The notes beneath the pieces were generated by a model, which searched no databases, was not told the DNA's origin, and saw only the letters and a list, made by a program, of their open reading frames with translations. A stretch of DNA of 51,042 nt from contig NZ_BAAACZ010000030.1 in the NCBI RefSeq assembly GCF_039521975.1, forward strand, positions 1 to 51,042, given 5' to 3'. The translations under genes and the position numbers were made by a program. Positions 48,461 through 51,042 of the stretch are shown in pieces (within the stretch, counting starts at the first letter, position 1; every line of letters starts with the position of its first letter). This stretch comes from Alkalibacillus silvisoli. Its GTDB lineage: Bacteria > Bacillota > Bacilli > Bacillales > Alkalibacillaceae.

Positions 48461-48611
48461 CCGCTCTAACTCCTTTGTAGGAATATAGAAATTCTTGACT
48501 ATTCTTATGCGGAGTTCTAGGCAGGTGTTACGATTTAAGATCAAAAATTGATTGTGTACATAAACCAACTGAACTTGAGGTATTTTATATAATAATAAAG
48601 GGGTTGGAATC

Positions 48612-48869
48612 ATGTATTTGTGTCCTTTGTGCAACGGATTGCAGAACTACTCTAATAAATGCTCGGAATGTGATTCAAATATAGAAGATCAAGGCAAAGT
48701 AATTGATTATTTTGATGATTATAGTGCGTACATGGATATTTCTTTGATGAAGCTGTTGGATGGTGACCCTCAGTCTTTTGACAATCACCAATGCTTACAT
48801 TACTTTTACTGTGAAAACTGTAATCATGAAGAGATAATAGCAGTAAATGAAGAAGGTTCTATTCAATAA
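48612..48869 (+). CDS. small two-ribbon zinc protein
   Basis: An 85-residue protein. Cys pairs CPLC (4-7) and CSEC (17-20) form one ribbon, and CENC near residue 72 with HQCLH a possible second. AAAGGGGTTGG supports ATG 48612. Family unknown; similar zinc-ribbon proteins are common in Bacillaceae. Confidence 0.7.
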   Translation: MYLCPLCNGLQNYSNKCSECDSNIEDQGKVIDYFDDYSAYMDISLMKLLDGDPQSFDNHQCLHYFYCENCNHEEIIAVNEEGSIQ

Positions 48870-48890
48870 TTAAATATTGAGGTGTTTTAA

Positions 48891-49157
48891 GTGGAATTTT
48901 TCGGTGAAATTATTGCGGGTTATTTTGATCAGCCAAACAATGAGTTCTCATTACAAAAGGTTAAACATTTAGATACAGAATCAAGACTTAATGAAGAACA
49001 GGTTGGCAATTTATATGAATACCTAGATCAACATAAAGACCAATCAGACGGACAAGTTATTACATTATATGATCAATTGATGTTACATTTAAGTCATGAG
49101 GAAATTAATCAACTTATAGAAGAACTAGATGAAGTGAGAGCATTGTATAGAATTTAA
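48891..49157 (+). CDS. hypothetical acidic protein
   Basis: An 88-residue helical protein starting at GTG 48891 behind GAGGTG. No family is recognised. It follows the zinc-ribbon gene by 21 bases and probably shares its transcript. Confidence 0.65.
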   Translation: MEFFGEIIAGYFDQPNNEFSLQKVKHLDTESRLNEEQVGNLYEYLDQHKDQSDGQVITLYDQLMLHLSHEEINQLIEELDEVRALYRI

Positions 49158-49257
49158 ATTTGATGTGTTAAGTTAAAACAAATTAAAGGGTGTACTATGG
49201 TGAAATAATAGAAGCGGCTATTTCTCGTATAAAGGAAGTAAGGGGTAATTTATAAAG

Positions 49258-49305
49258 AAAACGAGTCGATCCTTTTTGAAGATTAAGGATGGACTCGTTT
49301 TTAAT
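49258..49305. terminator. bidirectional terminator between convergent genes
   Basis: AAAACGAGTC and ATCCTT pair with AAGGAT and GACTCGTTTT. T runs lie on the plus strand and A runs on the minus side. Confidence 0.9.
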
Positions 49306-49316
49306 TTTGTATTTTT

Positions 49317-49823
49317 TTAACTTGCTTTAAGCAGTCTTTTATTAATTTTTTGATGGATTTCATCGGTTGAGAGGTCTAATGCTAACGCAAGTTCTTTAAA
49401 TAAAATATCTTGAATATTAGTTAAGTGTTTATGGTCTTGTTCATAAAATTTCTTACCATTACTTTCGAGTTCGTGCTTTTTCTTGATTAATGTATTAACG
49501 ACTTTAGCTATATCGAAACGATCTCCAGAGTTAACAACTTTTTTGTAAGTTTGAGAGCGTAAGTTTGGGTTATCAATCCATTCAGCACCTTCTTTATCAA
49601 ATGATTCTAAGATCTTCTCTGCCTCATCTTTGTTAATCAATTTCATCATTTTAATTTTATCATTATCAACAGGTGCATTAATGGTCAATTGTTGTTGGTC
49701 GTTTTCAATTGGATGTAATACATAATACTTTTTTGTAACGCCATTTATTTTCATACTACTGATATCATCGATCCGACAAATTCCATGACTGGTATATATA
49801 ATTAAATCTCCAATGTTTAACAT
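49317..49823 (-). CDS. CarD/CdnL-family transcription regulator
   Basis: A 168-residue protein. The N-terminal Tudor-like RNA-polymerase-binding domain is at 1-60 (GDLIIYTSHGICRIDDI) and a helical DNA-contacting domain at 75-165 contains W near 82 (AEWIDNP). CarD-type proteins bind RNA polymerase beta and stabilise open complexes. AGGAGG lies before the ATG. It shares a 150-bp upstream region with the MarR gene and both contain MarR-like operators there. Confidence 0.9.
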   Translation of the reverse strand: MLNIGDLIIYTSHGICRIDDISSMKINGVTKKYYVLHPIENDQQQLTINAPVDNDKIKMMKLINKDEAEKILESFDKEGAEWIDNPNLRSQTYKKVVNSGDRFDIAKVVNTLIKKKHELESNGKKFYEQDHKHLTNIQDILFKELALALDLSTDEIHQKINKRLLKAS

Positions 49824-49848
49824 TAATCAAAAACCTCCTGGCTACATC

Positions 49849-49912
49849 GTCAACTCAATTGACTATAATACTATTTTACTCTTTTATAGGTTCAAATGTC
49901 AACTAAGTTGAC
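49849..49912. promoter_or_regulatory. paired MarR-type operators around the marR promoter
   Basis: Two 15-bp palindromes, GTCAACTCAATTGAC at 49849-49863 and GTCAACTAAGTTGAC at 49898-49912, have centres 49 bp apart. TTGACT at 49859-49864 overlaps the first as a likely -35. I infer autoregulation, perhaps also control of the CarD gene. Confidence 0.8.
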
Positions 49913-49973
49913 AAATGGAGAGTGTTTATATATATTTAATTGCAGTTATTTACAAGATTGGGGTGCCATTAGT

Positions 49974-50405
49974 TTGAAATCAATCATAGATACAATGGGG
50001 TTAATTGATATAATAAGTGAACGTCATCATCAACTTAGAAGATGTTCAGAGAGTATGTGGAGTCATAATAGCAATCTTTACATATCGAATTCTGAATGGC
50101 TAATATTAGCTAACGTTTATCATAAAGAGCATACAACGATTTCTTACGTGACTAAGAATGTTGATCTTACTCGACAAGCGACGCACAAATTCATTAAAAG
50201 ATTAGAGGAGCAAGGGTTAGTTAAAGTTGAGCAAGTCCCACATAATAAGAAGGAGAAAGCGATTGAACTATCCGAATTAGGGATTGAATGTTTTGAGAAA
50301 AACGAGAAGTTTAAAGCCAAAATAGAAGAAGATATAAGTAGTCAAATTGGTGAAGAGGAATTAAGTCAGTTGAAAGAATTGTTACGAACTGATTGGCGAA
50401 TTTAA
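49974..50405 (+). CDS. MarR-family transcription regulator
   Basis: A 143-residue winged-helix protein (HTTISYVTKNVDLTRQATHK, then FIKRLEEQGLVK). The frame is open from ATG 49896, but that codon lies inside the second operator, so I prefer TTG 49974, with GGGGTG 8 bases upstream. MarR proteins respond to small molecules or oxidants. It is divergent from CarD. Confidence 0.85.
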   Translation: MKSIIDTMGLIDIISERHHQLRRCSESMWSHNSNLYISNSEWLILANVYHKEHTTISYVTKNVDLTRQATHKFIKRLEEQGLVKVEQVPHNKKEKAIELSELGIECFEKNEKFKAKIEEDISSQIGEEELSQLKELLRTDWRI

Positions 50406-50443
50406 ATTAAATAGTGTGGATTATTAAATGTTATAAATTACTA

Positions 50444-50472
50444 TTGATTCGTATTTAACCGCATGATATATT
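50444..50472 (+). promoter_or_regulatory. promoter of the structured RNA
   Basis: TTGATT at 50444-50449, a 17-bp spacer and TATATT at 50467-50472; the start is expected near 50480. Confidence 0.6.
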
Positions 50473-50479
50473 ATTAGTC

Positions 50480-50690
50480 ACAGGGAACAAATCCCTTACA
50501 ACCAATTCTGCGATGTTCGTAGCATCATTTTGTCTTAAACCTATAATTATAAAAAGGGAAACTTATATTTTAAGCTAGACAACATGCCTGTATATATCTG
50601 GACGTTGGACAGTTTAATGCGGTTACCCACCTGCCAAAGCGGGTTTTAAAGACAATCCGAGTTACGACAATAGCGCGGAATGGTTTTATT
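50480..50690 (+). ncRNA. ssrS: structured non-coding RNA, possible 6S RNA
   Basis: No ORF. Distant arms pair to make a long rod: TGTCTT near 50532 with AAGACA near 50652, TCGTA with TACGA, and GCG near 50510 with the CGC near 50676. A large interior loop and an apical hairpin (ACCCAC with GCGGGT) lie between. A closed rod of about 190 bases with a central bubble is the 6S plan, and the text TGCGGTTACCCACCTGCC recalls Bacillus 6S genes. A promoter and a terminator at 50729 frame it. Another RNA class is possible. Confidence 0.5.
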
Positions 50691-50728
50691 TACATACTTG
50701 ATCTTTGAATATTAATAATTTAAATTTT

Positions 50729-50782
50729 GAGGCTGTCCTAAATATCGTCATGAACAATGGCTGATTAGGGTAGCCTCTTTTT
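50729..50782 (+). terminator. terminator after the structured RNA
   Basis: GAGGCTGTCCTA pairs with TTAGGGTAGCCTC, with G-U pairs, and is followed by a T run. Confidence 0.8.
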
Positions 50783-50879
50783 AGTGCTTTAAAAGTATTG
50801 TTTGAAAGGCTTTAAAAATGTCATTGTAGACATTAGAGTGCTTTATCTGAATGGGCTCAGAAGTTAAAATTTTAACGTA

Positions 50880-50990
50880 TTTCCGAAAGAAGTCTCCCTC
50901 TTCAAGCGCGTGAAGGGCGTAGCTTAGGCGGTAAGGGGGAGATGAATTTCGGTTGGGCGGTAGCCCAAATGCCTTTGCTCTCCCATGTTG
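50880..50990 (+). ncRNA. HEARO/omega-RNA-like element
   Basis: Nested hairpins: CTTCA with TGAAG, TGGGC with GCCCA around GGTA, and the closing GGGGAG with CTCTCCC. The text GATGAATTTCGGTTGGGCGG, TAGCCCAAATGCC and TTTGCTCTCCC matches my memory of the HEARO RNA, the guide RNA of IscB-type nucleases, which lies upstream of its ORF. A start codon follows at 51034. The guide part would lie further upstream, near 50800-50880. Confidence 0.65.
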
Positions 50991-51033
50991 TATGGTATAA
51001 TCAGTCTTATAACATATAAGGGTTGATATATAA

Positions 51034-51042
51034 ATGAAATTA
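51034..51042 (+). CDS. start of a truncated gene, probably IscB/IsrB-type nuclease
   Basis: ATGAAATTA (MKL) runs off the window end. AAGGG lies 12 bases upstream. The identity rests only on the omega-RNA-like element just before it. Confidence 0.5.

Overview
This window comes from a low-GC Gram-positive bacterium, most likely a moderately halophilic or alkaliphilic member of the Bacillaceae. Evidence: a 5S rRNA followed by a long tRNA run in the order of the Bacillus trnD cluster, Shine-Dalgarno sites of the AGGAGG type, frequent TTG/GTG starts, consensus CcpA cre boxes, and typical Bacillus families (MurQ, RocB-like peptidase, LspA, DUF4317, CarD, large catalase). Exported proteins are rich in Asp and Glu. 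The species cannot be named from this sequence.

Layout. 1-2150: end of an rRNA operon (5S) and 13 tRNA genes, interrupted by two tandem duplications that carry broken 5' ends of tRNA-fMet and tRNA-Phe. 2188-6643: a CcpA-controlled operon of MurNAc-6-phosphate etherase plus a sugar ABC importer without its own ATPase. 6766-10412: a cobalamin riboswitch and terminator in front of class I ribonucleotide reductase genes. 10459-11075: a membrane protein gene and tRNA-Leu.

11062-27275: a 16.2 kb element integrated in the 3' end of tRNA-Leu(CAA), bounded by a 16-bp direct repeat. Its left arm (minus strand) has integrase, an ImmA/IrrE-like peptidase, a membrane-linked Mrr-like nuclease and a repressor. 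The right arm (plus strand) has a Cro-like gene, a DnaD-like replication gene with internal 12-bp iterons, a membrane acyltransferase, a row of very small genes, then a morphogenesis block: many small one-helix membrane proteins, a very strongly translated coat-like gene followed by a terminator, a secreted Pro/Asp/Glu-rich protein, multi-helix membrane proteins and a Zot/pI-like ATPase. There are no capsid, tail, terminase, holin or lysin genes. I read this as an inovirus-like (filamentous phage) prophage of a Gram-positive host. The best discovery candidate is the gene at 24792-26234: a secreted protein with three fibronectin-III-like domains whose last 63 residues are a diverged copy of the coat-like protein at 19917-20123 (31 of 57 aligned residues identical by my hand count). 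This looks like a natural phage-display tip adhesin, and other small proteins in the block look like further coat paralogues.

27276-38778: chromosomal accessory genes: a decayed ISL3-type transposase, an Rgg-like regulator next to an amidohydrolase/amidase pair, a RocB-like peptidase with a cupin regulator, a GTP cyclohydrolase II, LspA, and a small subunit plus GMC oxidoreductase. 38779-43724: a large catalase-like protein lacking the usual distal-pocket Asn, and a GntR regulator followed by two short-chain dehydrogenases. 43826-47032: DUF4317, then a decayed IS region enclosed by a ~45-bp inverted repeat. 47033-51042: a permease, small zinc-ribbon and hypothetical genes, divergent CarD and MarR regulators, a structured RNA that may be 6S RNA, and at the very end a HEARO/omega-RNA-like element followed by the first three codons of a probable IscB-type gene.
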